The notes under the pieces: generated by a model
Seen by the model: the letters and a program-made list of their open reading frames with translations, nothing else
What the model was told of the DNA's origin: nothing
The model's database searches: none
Part shown: one piece after another, positions 10,336 through 22,590 of the stretch
Layout: each line of letters begins with the position of its first letter
Position numbering within the stretch: position 1 is the first letter of the stretch
Source: Kryptolebias marmoratus
Taxonomy: Eukaryota; Chordata; Actinopteri; Cyprinodontiformes; Rivulidae
Assembly (NCBI RefSeq): GCF_001649575.2
Contig: NC_051445.1
Coordinates: 3,945,428-4,009,427, forward strand
DNA length: 64,000 nt
Direction: 5' to 3'
Translations under genes and position numbers: made by a program

Positions 10336-12226
10336 TAGAAAACAAACCTTGGGAAGAAACACAAAAATGTTGGTGTATTTTTCCTGCTGTGTGGATGAAA
10401 GTTTTCAAAGTAAATGTTGAAGGAAGAATTAATCGATATAATCATTATTATCTGCTGTGCCATCATTTCAAGTCTCAGATTTTCTCACTGTCATGAATCC
10501 TTCCCTGTTTTTTATCGGGTCTGAACAACATCTCTCTTGTTCAGATAAATGTGGAGTATTTTCCCCTCACAGAACTTAACAAACACATTGCGTCTTGCAC
10601 AACAGTAGGAGTTCTGTTTTTGTGTTTTTGAGCATTTTAAATGCAAAAGGATCCATATTTTACAAGATCGATAACAGATCTCACAAACGTCCTCCAAGCC
10701 CACAGCTAAATTCTCTGGGTTCTTCTTTTATTGACCATGTTCCAAATTCCCACAAAGTTTTTAAAAAAATCTGATTTTAACATGCTTCCTTTTTTGTACA
10801 ATCATTCAAATAAACAGATGGCAATGCTAGAACAGAAAAAAAAAACTCAGTCTGCTAAGAGTCTGCAAGAATGTGCAACCACTGGTATAGTTGCTGGAAA
10901 ACTAGATTGTGTAGATTTGGAACACTAACTGAGTTTTAATGTAACACAAACTGCAACAAGACTAAATCAGGTGCTATATTGAGCTCCACATGGCAGATTA
11001 AAAATATGGAGGAGTCATTGTGATATGTTTAAGCTGTCAAATGCTATTTAAACAATTATATTATTGAAGGTGTCAGAATATGATTTATGTTGTTTCCAAG
11101 CTGTTTGTTTCTAACCTGCAACCAGAAGGGGAATTGTAACTTCTTTTATACCTTTGATTAGTGTTAATACAAATGTCAGTGTAAAGCAGATGCATTTTAA
11201 AACAGATAAAACCAGACACAAGAACTAATCAATAGTTATAAAGTCCCTGAAGATTTAATGACAATTTGTTTACACACAATTAACAACTGAAGATCTTATG
11301 TGTGAGTCTTTGTGTGTGTTTAGTGTCAAATTAAAGTTTAACCAGTGTCCCAGTCCATCACCAGAATAAGAGCACATTTTACTGCATTTATGTTAAGATA
11401 TAGTTGCAGTGAAACCCATTAAAACAAAATATATAGTCTTTGCTGCCGCCTCTTAAAGCTGTCAACCATGAAACAGGTTTATGCAGACCTCATCATACTC
11501 CTCCTTATCATCATCATAATCATTATCATCATTTCCAAATATACAGTAGACATTCCCCCCTCAATGCCTTCCTCACCCTTTTGTACCTGATGAGGCATCA
11601 AAAGATAAAGTGCTGCCGGAAGACATGCTGATTGTTATGAGCAATCATAATTTTCTGAACAGTCACCTCACGCAGTGTTTGAAACTCTGTTGACAATTCT
11701 TGGCCGAGTCTTGGTTTCATGAGACAGTAAATGGGTAAACACTTCAGATGGAGTTCATAAAGATTAATGCTTTATAAAGATTACAATCTGTTAAAAAAAA
11801 AAACAACTTTTACTGTAAGAAAAAAAAAAAAGACAAGAAGACGAAATGGAAGATGAGATGGGGAACGGGTGACGTAATTTGAAGGTGAGGGTTTCTCAAC
11901 GGCACTTAAAAAAATTGTCTTGGCAGTCGAGGGGCTCCATTTACAGAAAAGGGGATTACACTGACAGATTATCTCAGCAGAGTTGTCAAGGCTGCACCCC
12001 CTCGAAAATCATCAATACATATCTAAAATAAACCTGGCGCTCAAGCTGAGATGATAAAAGAAGAAGAGCATCTATCTTCACATCACCACCATCATTGTTG
12101 GATGATGGTTTACAGGATTTCAGGGATTATTACTCAGAGAATGGCTCAGGAGTTTACTGTGGTTCATAACCGATCTGTGACAAAAACTCATCTCCTTCAC
12201 ACAGCAAAGAAACTTTCTTAGTGAAT
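10336..12226. other. Non-coding with low-complexity patches
   Basis: No gene was recognised. Contains a TCA/ATC-rich stretch (about 11488-11540) and two A runs near 11795 and 11820. Confidence 0.5.
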
Positions 12227-12271
12227 CACACACACGCACACACACACCTACACACACACACACACACACAC
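12227..12271. repeat. (CA)n microsatellite
   Basis: An imperfect CA run is broken by CG and CCTA units. Cysteine/valine-rich minus-strand ORFs here are artefacts. Confidence 0.95.
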
Positions 12272-12529
12272 TCAAGGCACTTCCACAAAACACCAAACCA
12301 GGCCTTAGACACCTTCTGGCCATCCCAGTGTCATTTCTGAATGGACAGAGGAGGGATGGGGGGTTGAAATCAACCCATGGGCAGCTCCATTAGTGATTTA
12401 TGAAAGGTCAAGGACAGCTTAAAGACAGACTGGTCTTTGAGGTCATTTTGCAGAACTGTTTTACACAGACAGACAAGTTTTTGTTTTTTATTCTGATTAG
12501 GACATTGTACTGACCTCTATTCATTTCTG

Positions 12530-12660
12530 TAGCCTAACCCTGACTTTTACCCCAAACCTAACCATTACCAGTACATACCTAACTCTTATCTCCTAACCCC
12601 GACCTAAACTCAGTTCACACCTCAGCACTAAACGTAACGTAACCTGTAACCCAAAATGAT
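12530..12660. repeat. Degenerate CCTAACC-type repeat
   Basis: About ten dispersed TAACC or CTAAAC words occur ('agcctaaccctgac', 'aaacctaaccattacc', 'cctaaccccgacc', 'cgtaacctgtaaccc'). Such degenerate CCTAACC blocks are common in fish genomes, often inside larger minisatellite-like repeats. They resemble the telomere unit TTAGGG but are too diverged to call interstitial telomere. Confidence 0.6.
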
Positions 12661-12720
12661 GATCCACCCTAATTGAACCAGGTTTTCATCCCTATAAGAA
12701 CTACTGGTCCTGACAAAGTA

Positions 12721-13816
12721 CATGATTATACAATAAAAGGTCCTAAAAATAAAACAAAAACCAATTACGCCCCCACCCCACCCCACACACACTGTAAGTG
12801 GGACAGATGAAATAGTTGAAACAGGAAAATCCCTTCTCCAACAGTTTCCTAAAAGTAGCTGATTTTCCATATTCAGGCCTTAAAATAAGATTTTGATATT
12901 TTATGGGAATTTCTCCAATGTTTTTTGTATGACTGGAGCTTTTGCTTGAGGAGCACATTTAATCTGTGCAAATACTCCTTGGAGAGATGAATTTAAAAAA
13001 ACTGCAACAAGCAGATTTGAGTCACTGCCCAGCAGTAAGTGCTTCTTTCTTGAAGCCTTTTTGTTGCATTGCTTTATCCTTTTTTGAGTCCAAACTATTT
13101 CACAACCGAGTAATTACAGACATGAGAGTGAAGCTAAGCTAATGAGCTAAAGATTTTCCTGGATAAAGAAAAGAAGATCTATTACACAGCTCATTAGGCC
13201 TCAAATAATAGAACCTATCTCATTTATGAGTGATTGTATTTTTAAAGATATATTTTTTTAATTCAGAGATAAATTAACATCTCTCTCTGTCTTTAATAAA
13301 TATTTAACCACATCATAAAACACTGATGAAATGATTGCACTTGTCTTTATTGCTGTCCCAAATGAAACAACACAGTAGACATTTAAAAACAAGACCTGCT
13401 GTGCATGGATAAAACTACCACTTTTCAGGAAAACTGATGCTAAACAATATAACTGAGGTGATTGTTAAATGTTCAGCCTTTCTTTTCAGATTTATAGACA
13501 TATATCTTGTCATTCATCAGGTATATGAACCATAATCTCTCCCATCTTATTGCAGGATGACACATTGTCAGAAAAATGCAAGGATCTGAAGTCCTGTTTT
13601 TAAAATTAAGCTTTTAATTATATTTTCTTAAGTTTTACATTGTTAAATCTTAAACCTGTTAACTAATAAATTAAGTTTCAATTTTGGAAAAAAGGAGGAT
13701 TGTATGGGTTTTATAGTGCCATATGTTTTGTTTTCATTAATGCAGAATCATGTTGAAGTAACTCTTATTGTTTTCATTCTCTTACAACAGTTTGCATTTC
13801 ACAAACAGGCTCCCAT
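12721..13816. other. Non-coding, nothing recognised
   Basis: Apart from a C-rich 'cccccaccccaccccacacac' tract at about 12770-12790, no feature was recognised. Confidence 0.5.
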
Positions 13817-13965
13817 CAAGAAATTCTGCAACATATCATAATTTACAAGGTTGGACCAAAACAGCTCTAATTCTGTTCTTTCTCATCATAACATGATCTA
13901 TGTATGTTTAAAATTCTGACATGAAACGCAGTGAATGATATGCATATCTTCAAGGAATACTAGGC
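13817..13965 (+). repeat. Hairpin repeat family, 3' part
   Basis: Matches the family's 3' third: 'aaggttggaccaaaacagctct', a 'tctcatcataa' block, 'gacatgaaacgcagtgaatgatatgcat' and the terminal 'cttcaaggaatactaggc'. The 5' two thirds are absent. Confidence 0.75.
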
Positions 13966-14984
13966 ATATAATTTTACTCACTTTTCTTTTTTTTTCCCTT
14001 TAAACTTCCACCACCTTGAAGCTCTTACCCCCCTCTATTTCCCACATCTCGATAATTGACCCTCATTTGAACAAGGTAAAGTACAAGGACAGCATTTACC
14101 AAAGATATATAGAAGCCTTTTCTGCAGTTTAGGCTTGGGATTTGAAGAAAATTGCACAGAAATATAACAGCCACAGTTTATGCAGATACATACATAGCAC
14201 AGGTCAAAGGCTTTATTATGATAACATAGGTATTGTACGAGGGAATTGATAGCACCAGGTCTATGGCTCTACAACACGCCCCGCTTTGAAATGAGCCCTG
14301 AGCGAAGAAGCCACGAGGAGGGCAACAGTCAAGAGAACAGAATGGAAGGGAGTCAACGAGGGGATGGGGCAGTTCTCTCTGTTGATCGTTCTCTGTGTCA
14401 AATCACAGATAACTGCTGTCTGGTCTAATGAATACATTCAAAATCATCACAAGTATCTGCTTTAGCTGGGAGGGAGCCACTGTCACCACTGGCAACACTG
14501 CTTTATTTCCACAACTGTCAAAACTCAGTGCCAACATGAATAAATTCCAAATAAATATAGAATTATCCTCATGTTATGGATTTTTTTTTTCTTGTGTATG
14601 TGTGTGTGTGGGGAGGGGTGTAATAAATTTGCGGAGGCACTTTTATTAAGCAACACACAAAGTACTTTGAACTTCTTTATCATTCAGTTGTCAGCATTCA
14701 AACCCATGTTGTGTGTACTTCAGTGGTGTTGGACTTTGGTCTTTTCTTTGAAAGGATCCTGTTTAAAGTCAGACTCAGAGCAGAAATAATAATAAAATAT
14801 GTTTAATTTCTGTTAGCTATTTTACACTGTAAACCTCTTATATCAGTGTTTCAAAGATTTTGCTTTATTTTGGCTTGTAAATTGATGCTACAGAATAATA
14901 AGGTTGATATATGGTCAATGATATTAACTTAATAAGATTCATGAAACATGTCACTAACCTGTGTTTTTCTTTGTTTTTCTTCCT
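13966..14984. other. Non-coding, nothing recognised
   Basis: Contains a short T run followed by (GT)n at 14580-14612. A 60-codon ORF at 14246-14428 lies in a slightly GC-richer block but is unrecognised. Confidence 0.45.
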
Positions 14985-15348
14985 ATAGAAACAACACCTG
15001 GACCAATTTCTGTTTGTCTGTGTCTCTCTCCTGTCCTCTCAAGCCTCAGTTGGCTGAGGCAGATGGCATCCAATACTCAGCCTGGTTCTGGTTCTGATGA
15101 TGGTTTCTTCTTGTTCAAAGGGAGTCATTCCTTTCCACTGTCGCCAACATGCTGCTCAGGATGGAGGATTGCTCCAAAGAGAAGATTTGATGCAATTTGC
15201 TTATTTCCCCAGCTAGATAACTTTCACTAATTGGCATTTCATACTGTTTCATATGTGACTGTATGTTGTTATTTTTGCTGTATAATGCCATAACATGACT
15301 TTTATTAAAAACTGGTGATATATACAGTAAATAAACTGAATTGAACTG
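14985..15348 (+). repeat. Common teleost interspersed repeat
   Basis: Carries the hallmarks of a very widespread fish repeat: 'gtggctgaggcagatgg'-like text (here ttggctgaggcagatgg), 'cctggttctggttctg', 'ggtttcttcttgttcaaagg', 'ccactgtcgccaac', 'gattgctccaaagagaag', and a tail 'aataaactgaattgaactg'. An 89-codon frame across it (14961-15230) is not a gene. The class is not assigned here; the tail suggests a retroposed element. Confidence 0.8.
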
Positions 15349-16619
15349 TTGATAATGTCATTTGGCTTTTCTTTTGAGTCAACAGATATGTGACTATATG
15401 ACCAAAAATATAAGTTTAGAAAATGACTAAAACTAAAAATACCTGTAAAGGTGCAATGTAATCAAAATTATTTTCTGTCTTGTTATTAGTTTTCAACTTT
15501 ATTTCCCTTATTTCTGTGCAAAACAATCTCTTCATCAGCTCTAAAATCCATTGTTGAAGTTTTTAGTTTTTCTGGTTCACTAAAACTTTACTCCATTGTT
15601 CATTTCTTTTGCAGTAGAGATGGATTGTTGAGTCCAGAGACAGATGGAGACAGTTTCCTTTACTTTAAAGACTCAGACCACAGCCAAGGTCTGCGCTCCT
15701 TAAAGCTGATTATAAGGGGTAAAAAACGCTGAGTGTGGCTGTTTTTTCTTAAATTTAAACATGTTAAGTGCTAAGAAAGTAATATAAATATGCATGGTTC
15801 AACAGATGGGCTACATATGACCTTTCTTAAAAAAGATGAATATACTGGATTCAGTTAAATTAATTATGCTGTTAAAAGCCCCCCCCGTAACCAACAAAAT
15901 ACATAAAATACACTCATTTCATTATTCTATGGTAAATGCATGGTTCCTATGGTAATATGAGGCGAATTGGTGAAAAAATCCACAGCTCAACAGGTTTGAA
16001 TATTAATGCATTTCCTTTCAAATCACAAGTTTATAAGTCAGTACTGTCTTCTGGTCAGAATAAAAGATTTTTGGTTCAAAATTAAAGCATAGCAAACCCT
16101 CTAATTTAGCTTTGGAATGCAATCAAGTCAGCATTGTATTATGGTTAAATCTGTCAATGTTTCATCAAAAATGTGTTAAAGTCGAACACTACATTTTCTT
16201 CAACTGCAATATCAGTCTATTTCAACTTGGTTTCAGCATTAAACATCAATATAAATTTAATATTTCTGCCTGGCGACATTTAAATATTGTTTCAATTTCA
16301 TTTTACTGTGTCTAATATCATCAGGAGAAGAATGTGTGAAGGAGTGGAGCTTTTTACAGATGATTTAACTTGAAAATCAAATGGCTCCGAGCTCTTAATT
16401 CAGCCTCGTTACCATGGTGATCTTAGTGAACAGAGAGACACTTGCATGACTGTAGAAACTTTGATGTTTGGCTCACTAACTGATTTTTCTCACTTTGTTT
16501 TAACACTTCTTTTTCTTTTTGTCAGACTGTTTATTTTCGAAATACCAGCAGAAGTGTCCAAAATTAGGAGCAAAGATGAACCACATTTACAGTAAATCAG
16601 TGCATGCCCTCGTTTAATC
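15349..16619. other. Non-coding, nothing recognised
   Basis: AT-rich. A near-palindromic GTTACCATGGTGAT at 16408-16421 resembles an RFX X-box but deviates in one half. No exon was recognised. Confidence 0.45.
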
Positions 16620-17045
16620 TTTATCGCTCACCGCTGAAAGGCAAAGTCAGACAATAATGTTTTTGCCCGTGTGTGAGTAAGTGTGTGTTTGTGTGTGTTA
16701 TCAAAATATCTCAACAGCCACTGGATAAATTTTATTGAAACTTGCAGAACGTAACTAAATGGATGCACATCAACAACTAGTTAAATTTCAGAGTTAAGTC
16801 AAAGATGGCCTCTACAGCCAACTGAACTTAAAAAAAAACACAACAATGGCTATAATCCAGTGAATTTTTACAGATACTGAGCTAAAAGTGGATGTGGTTG
16901 TAGCTGAGAGCCATTTATAACAAACTCTGAACACAACATCCTGCAAATCCCATGAAATTGTGCATAATGTTAATTTCAAGGTTTGACCAACAACTCTGAT
17001 ATGAAAGGTGGCAAGTGATATGCATTCCTTTAGTGAGTGTTAAGA
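16620..17045 (+). repeat. Hairpin repeat family, near full length
   Basis: The copy begins with the hairpin (TTATCGCTCACCGC...ACAATAATG), followed by 'tttttgcccgtgtgtg', a TG-rich stretch, 'ggataaattttattgaaactt', 'gatgcacatcaaca', 'agatactgagctaaaa', 'gtagctgagagccat', 'aaggtttgacca' and the end 'ggtggcaagtgatatgcattcctt'. No ORF is conserved between copies, so the element is non-coding. Confidence 0.88.
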
Positions 17046-18997
17046 CTTCAGTTTTTAATTTTTAAGTTAGACTTTTGAGACAAATTACGGCCAAACAGAT
17101 GAAGAAATGAGCGCCACCTGCAGAGTTATCAAGAAAAAAAAACAATGAAAGAGAGAAACTTTGCACGCATTGTTTGACTGACAGGTGATATCTGTGAAGA
17201 CAAAGCTGCACAGAAATGCCACAGATGGTGAACGCTCCGTGAGGAAGACGAAGACAAAATAATAATAAAAAAAGAATAAAACAGGATGTCATGGATTAAG
17301 TCTTCATAAAGGATTCTCATTTCCAACACATCCATTGTCATCAATGTGAGGACTTCTAATATCGTCGTGCCATCAACTGTCTGCTCAAATCAAGTAAAAA
17401 AATAAATTAAAAAAAGAAAAGGAGTTGAGGACACGCAATATGTTTCACCCACATCATCATTCTGCTGTCATGTCTCTTCATGTGGTGAGGGTTTTGTTTA
17501 TTTGCTGTTTTTTCTTCTTCTTCTTCTTCCATAACAGCCTGAAGAAAGAGTGGAGCTGCCGTGATGTGTCAGTGGGCCTGTCACCTCGAGGTGCTGAAGA
17601 GGAGGGTGGGCAGTGAGGAAGGAGAAGGGGGAGGCACAGACACTCACATGCAATAATACATTAATTGGTGTCACTTCACCAAGGGAGGGGGAGAATTGTG
17701 TTACATTAGCCACAGCCTTCTCTCTCTCATTCTCCCTGACAGTCTAATTAGTCTTTTCGAGCTGCTTTTATGTGTGTGTCTGTCGGAGGCTTAAAAACAG
17801 GTATGCTGGGGCGTGGAGGACAAGGGGCCTAACAGGAGGGTGAGGACAGGGGCATGTGATAGGTTATGGGTCATCAAGTCCGTTTTTGTTACCAACCAGA
17901 CCACGTCACACCAACAGCACTGTTAGATGTTAGGCTGCTGGGTCAGAAAGAAACTTTCTCTTCTTATCAGTAACAAAGAATCAGTCATCACTTTTTGTTT
18001 CACTTTAAGGTAACTAAGCAACAGGTAATATTTTTACACAATTTTACACTAATAAATGTATAAACATTTTAAGTCCATTTTCAAGCTAATAGATAAATAT
18101 TTAAACATTCTAAAAGCAAACGATTCCACAAGAAACTGGACAGTTTGGTTAAATTATGATGCACTTTCAGATTTTTACATTTAAAACAGAAAAAATAAAT
18201 AAAAAGAAGGTGCCAGTATTTCTACTCTGAAGATGGTTCTGAAGTACAATGAAACTATTCATGTTAACTTTTATGCAGGAAAAAAATCAAATTGTATAAA
18301 AAAATGTCAACAATTAAAAAAAAAGCCACGTCACATCATAAAGAACAGAGTATTCTTGTTGTTGTTTTTTATTTGTCCTTTAGAAATCTGCTGTTCTTGC
18401 TCCTCCAAAAAACTAAAGACACTAATTAACGCTAATTTAACAGCAAAAGATAAAAAATACATTTGTATAAACAAATAAAAGTAAAAAGACTTAAACACTG
18501 CATATTTTCCTACTCTTAACTTTTAGCTACCCTTTTGCTACTTTTAGCTAGTGTTCTGATTATTATTATTTTTTATTATCTTTTAGTCAATGTTCTGCTT
18601 CTTTTAGTCTTAACACACACTTTCAGGTTCTTCAGTAGATTTCAGCAACATCATTCAGCAATCAACATAAACAATGCATTTTCACAAAAAATGCAATTCA
18701 TCTAGTTGACATAATTATCCAATTTTACATAATTCAGAGCCTCATTAATGAGAGATTGGCAGAACACATCTACTCAGATATATTAGTGTTATCAGGCTTA
18801 TTGAGTCTGTGGGGAAATTATCTGTATTTTCATCATTTACAAATGGCTTCAAATATTCCAGAAGACCCAGAAATCAGATCATCTTTCAGGCATTAACCCA
18901 GAATCAACATTATAGGTTTGCAAACTTTCAAAATAAAATGTATTCATTAAGCTATAAAACAGAAGAACTACTTTATGTTTTACACTCCTTATTATTG
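17046..18997. other. Non-coding with simple repeats
   Basis: Contains a TTC run (17510-17530), a 12-base palindrome CACCTCGAGGTG (17582-17593) in a GC-richer block, and AT-rich flanks. No gene was recognised. Confidence 0.45.
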
Positions 18998-19049
18998 TGA
19001 TGATTTTTTTTTATTTTTACCTTTGATGATTTTTTTTTATTTTTACCTT
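18998..19049. repeat. Exact 26-bp tandem duplication
   Basis: Two adjacent copies (18998-19023 and 19024-19049) are identical. Each has TGATGA, nine T, then ATTTTTACCTT. Identity implies a recent slippage or duplication. Confidence 0.95.
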
Positions 19050-19224
19050 AGATGTAAACTCTAACTACAAATAAAATATTTTAGAGTTTTTGGTTATTGT
19101 CTCTGAGGAAAAAAAAAGATACTCCAGCAAAAATTATACCACAGACAATTTTTGTCTCAGGACTTAGAAAAGTGTGCATAGACAGACGACTGATAGTCAG
19201 CAAACAAATATTACATTTAATAAT

Positions 19225-20110
19225 CAATACAAGACTCAATGAATGGGTAAGAAATCACTTTACCCGTTCCCATGCCACGGTCATGAAAGACGCATCTGTA
19301 AAACATTTAATCGCCCTTCTTGAAAAGCTCAGCGATTGCAGCCAGAACTGTGGAAAGCTACAAATTGTGCGATCGGATCTGTTTAAAATATCGCCCCTGG
19401 GCCACTAAGAGCATGAGAGCTTTTCTGGCTCGTTTTGTAACGCGACTCTCTGACTCGCTGTTTAACTGCCTACCAGTGATGCAGGGTGAAGGAGCAACAA
19501 AAGCCAGGAGGCAGTGGAAGGTCAGCCCAATGTGAGCCGCCGAGCCCGGCTGTTTTACATCCCCAGGGAGAGGTGTAACAGGGCGCTTACCCAGCCTTGA
19601 CCTGTAGCCCACCAGGCGCAGCTCTGCAGATGATGCGAGGGCAACATAATGAAGAACCCAAAGCTCCCACAAAGGTCCTCACTCCCACTAAAATTTCATT
19701 CTCATGTATTATTTTGTTATTGTCAAGCCCTTAAGGGCCCAGTGCCTGCCTATCAACATCCATCCAGTCTGTAACACATCTGACTGTGAAGCTGGTGGGT
19801 GGATGATTTAATGCTTCTCTTTGAGGGACCTCACTTTCCATTTGATTAAAGATACATGAACTTTTTTATGCACAGGGCATAAGGGCTGCCATTATCAAAA
19901 AGACCTGTTTACCGCATGACCTTGTGAGGTGGGCTGCATCGTTTGTCATGGAGGAATCTCAGAGCGAGCAACAGCTGTCTCACTGGGTGCTCTTTTTGCA
20001 ATTGTTGACTTGAATTTGAATAATTGTACACCAGAATTTTTGTAACAAACTGACTCCAGGAGGCAGCTGAGGGAAGCGTCTTATGCATCCTGTCTTGTGT
20101 CCAAATGATG
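19225..20110. promoter_or_regulatory. Candidate conserved non-coding block
   Basis: An approximately 900-base block with more balanced base composition than its flanks, no microsatellites and no recognisable transposon. It contains several CpGs (for example 'gtgcgatcggatctg', 'gccgccgagcccgg'). Open frames here on both strands overlap and share no family. The texture resembles vertebrate enhancer DNA. Conservation cannot be seen from one sequence. Confidence 0.25.
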
Positions 20111-21688
20111 TAAGCAGTTAAAACAAAACCCAGTCACTTAGTAACAGTTTTCATGCACTGTCCATTTATTTTAAATATTTGGAACAGAGGCTCAACAGAA
20201 CAGTTTGCCTGTTTTCCTTCTGGTGGCAGTAAGTGATGCATTAGCTTTGCAATAACAAACACGGAAAGAACAACACCTAAGGTGCTCACTTATTTAAAAC
20301 ATTACATGAAATTTATATAGGAGGCCCAAGTAAATGACAGATTTTTCCACATTCTTGTTTTATTAAGCACCCTTTGTCTTCGGAATGTCCACTTACCCAT
20401 TCATAATCCACTGTCAGATACTTTGTAGTGTTCTTCAAAATTGCAACGGTAATGTTTCACTGCAGTAAAAGTAGTTTAAAATTGTTTAAAACTACATCAG
20501 TCTGAATCACCCATCGCTGTTGCAGCCCTGTAGCCAGCAGTTATGAGGCCAAAGAAGTGTGCTTCTTCTAACATCCTTGTTGAAAATGCCCAGGTGCAAT
20601 CATTCCAAAAGCTTAAATTCTCAAATCTCTGCAGGATTTGAAAAAATATTAACTTTTTACTTACTAGGACGGCATTTGAAAGTTGAAATGCGAAGCTGTT
20701 TTGGTGGCCAAATCTACAATTTAAATAGTAAACATGTACATTGCGTTTAAAACATTAAATGCATTGTAATGGGAGCATCACTTGTTTTCAAATTATTTGC
20801 AAACAAGCTACAAGCATGGCTCCATTTTAAATCTATAAAGAGTTGTTTGCAAATATTGGTTTTCTTCTGGCTCATTTAAAGGCTTTTCATGACTGACTAA
20901 CGTTAGTAAATGTTCAGTACACTGAACCTGCTGTACAGTTACAGCTTCAGGCCTGGTGGTGTTAGTGAATATCAGAAAGGGTAACATCTACACACACACA
21001 TTTAAGTCATAACATTTCATGTTGGACAGCTGTTAATTGCACCTTCTTTTTAACAAAAAACTGCTAAATTACCTTGTCTGTCACCTCATTAAGGTGTGTA
21101 TCCTGGTCTGTTTTACAAGAATTTATTTAATGTGTGACATTCATGCAAAATTATAAAACCCTGCTGCATTCAAGTAGCAAATGTCTCAGTGGCAGAATAC
21201 CTCTAACCCCACTGAGCTGCTGTGAAGACTATATAATGAGTAAATGAACAACTAATCTATTTAAACATAATGTCTGTTTTTTTAATTATGGAAACACATG
21301 TTCTTGCTTAGTCACATTCAGTAAAAAAACATATTTGTGAAGGTAGAATTTCCTCATAATAACTGTCCAAACAGAATCTTGAACTACAGATCTGTTTAGA
21401 CTGTATAAATAGTCTACCTGAAGATGATAACTGAATGAATAATTCTTATTCAGTGTTAATCAGAGCATGGAGAGGGTATTCTTTTGAGTTTTACATCACT
21501 TGTTTTTGAAGGAAAAACCTCTAATATCACATAATATCATTCCCTGTTTTACTTTAGACATGAAATCATAACAACCTTGATAACTTACAAATATTTTATT
21601 GAAAGTGAAAATGGAAATTAGATTCTGAAATTTAATACATAACCATTTATACCTGTTTAAAGTGTTATACACTGACCTCACTGCTCTA
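20111..21688. other. Non-coding, nothing recognised
   Basis: AT-rich unique-looking sequence without recognised exons or repeats. Confidence 0.5.
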
Positions 21689-21758
21689 TCACACAAACTG
21701 GATGATGATGCATGGGAAATAGCAAGTCTTGTGGGTCCTGTAGTCATTCAAACTACAT

Positions 21759-21980
21759 TTACCACTTTCTATCCTGCCTGTAAGTTGACATGGAAATGAG
21801 GACCAACTGATAGCATTGTTTTTCAGTGCCACGTCTCTGAGCTGACTGATTCTCTTCCTCAGACTCATCTTCATCAGAGGGGTTGTAATCAGAGTTTGCT
21901 TCCACGTCTTCCTGCTTTGACACATCCTCTTCCTGTCTGGGCTCCTCACTGTGGGAAATCAGACCCACGGCCTCCTGCAC
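21759..21980 (-). CDS. Possible acidic exon, unrecognised
   Basis: A minus-strand open frame follows a fair splice-acceptor-like stretch (tttattgtgcag just before 21977). Its first 40 or so codons are strongly acidic and Ser/Asn-rich ('DYNPSDEDESEEENQSA'), which is unusual for random AT-rich DNA. It starts with GTG, so it would need to be an internal exon. No clear donor was found at its 3' side. I recognise no domain; acidic low-complexity linkers occur in many nuclear proteins. It may be an exon, a pseudo-exon or chance. Confidence 0.2.
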   Translation of the reverse strand: MQEAVGLISHSEEPRQEEDVSKQEDVEANSDYNPSDEDESEEENQSAQRRGTEKQCYQLVLISMSTYRQDRKW

Positions 21981-22073
21981 AATAAATTATTCTGCAATAA
22001 CTTATATCCCTAAAATGTCATCATGAGTGCCCTTTTATACTTATGAAGAGTTTGGGGGTGTCATAGAATTCTG

Positions 22074-22158
22074 CATTGCAGGTGCAGATCTTATCTCTGT
22101 GTCAAGGTCCCCCATACTGTACGTACAGTATGGTGACACCAGATCTGCATGTGCAATG
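22074..22158. repeat. Large imperfect inverted repeat
   Basis: The left arm starts CATTGCAGGTGCAGATCT and the right arm, read inverted, starts CATTGCACATGCAGATCT. Both arms share TGTCA and converge on a perfect 22-base palindrome (22112-22133) with core ATACTGTACGTACAGTAT. The left arm has about 13 extra bases. As RNA or single-stranded DNA this would fold into a long hairpin. It may be a tiny MITE, a recombination by-product or a structured RNA. Confidence 0.85.
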
Positions 22159-22572
22159 TAACAAAATGATCTGGTTGGTGTGTTTGTGTGTGTGTCATAT
22201 ACAGTACAAAATCACTCCTATGCACTTTTATTCATCCACTGTTCTGAGATTTGCTCATGACCTTTCAAAGACTAGCAGGGGTCTGTCTCTGGAGGAACCT
22301 GCAAATGTAACGAGAACACTAACAGATTCTCTAAAGCACCATTTTCCTTAGTTTGACCCACATTTGCTGGATCCAAAAACCATGTCAGTGGATACGGGCC
22401 AAATCTGAATAGTAACATAATCAGTGTATAAAGATTTGTAGCACATGCACAAAAGTATAATAGTTTTTAAAAACAATAATTTTTGTTTTTGGGGGTCACT
22501 TTATGAAAAGTCAATAAATTTACGACTAGAAAATGACATTTAAGGTATTTTTAATGCTGTCAAATGTCAAAA

Positions 22573-22590
22573 TGGGTCAAATTTGACCCA
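22573..22590. repeat. Perfect 18-bp palindrome
   Basis: TGGGTCAAATTTGACCCA is its own reverse complement. GGGTCAAATTTGACCC words are frequent in teleost repeats, so this may be a remnant of such an element. It also resembles an everted nuclear-receptor half-site pair (GGTCA...TGACC). Confidence 0.7.

Noticed and set aside
12530..12660. Interstitial telomere
   Set aside because: There are no tandem TTAGGG/CCCTAA units in register; the words are dispersed and varied.
14961..15230. 89-codon ORF with a hydrophobic start
   Set aside because: It lies within a common teleost repeat and the frame is not a known protein.
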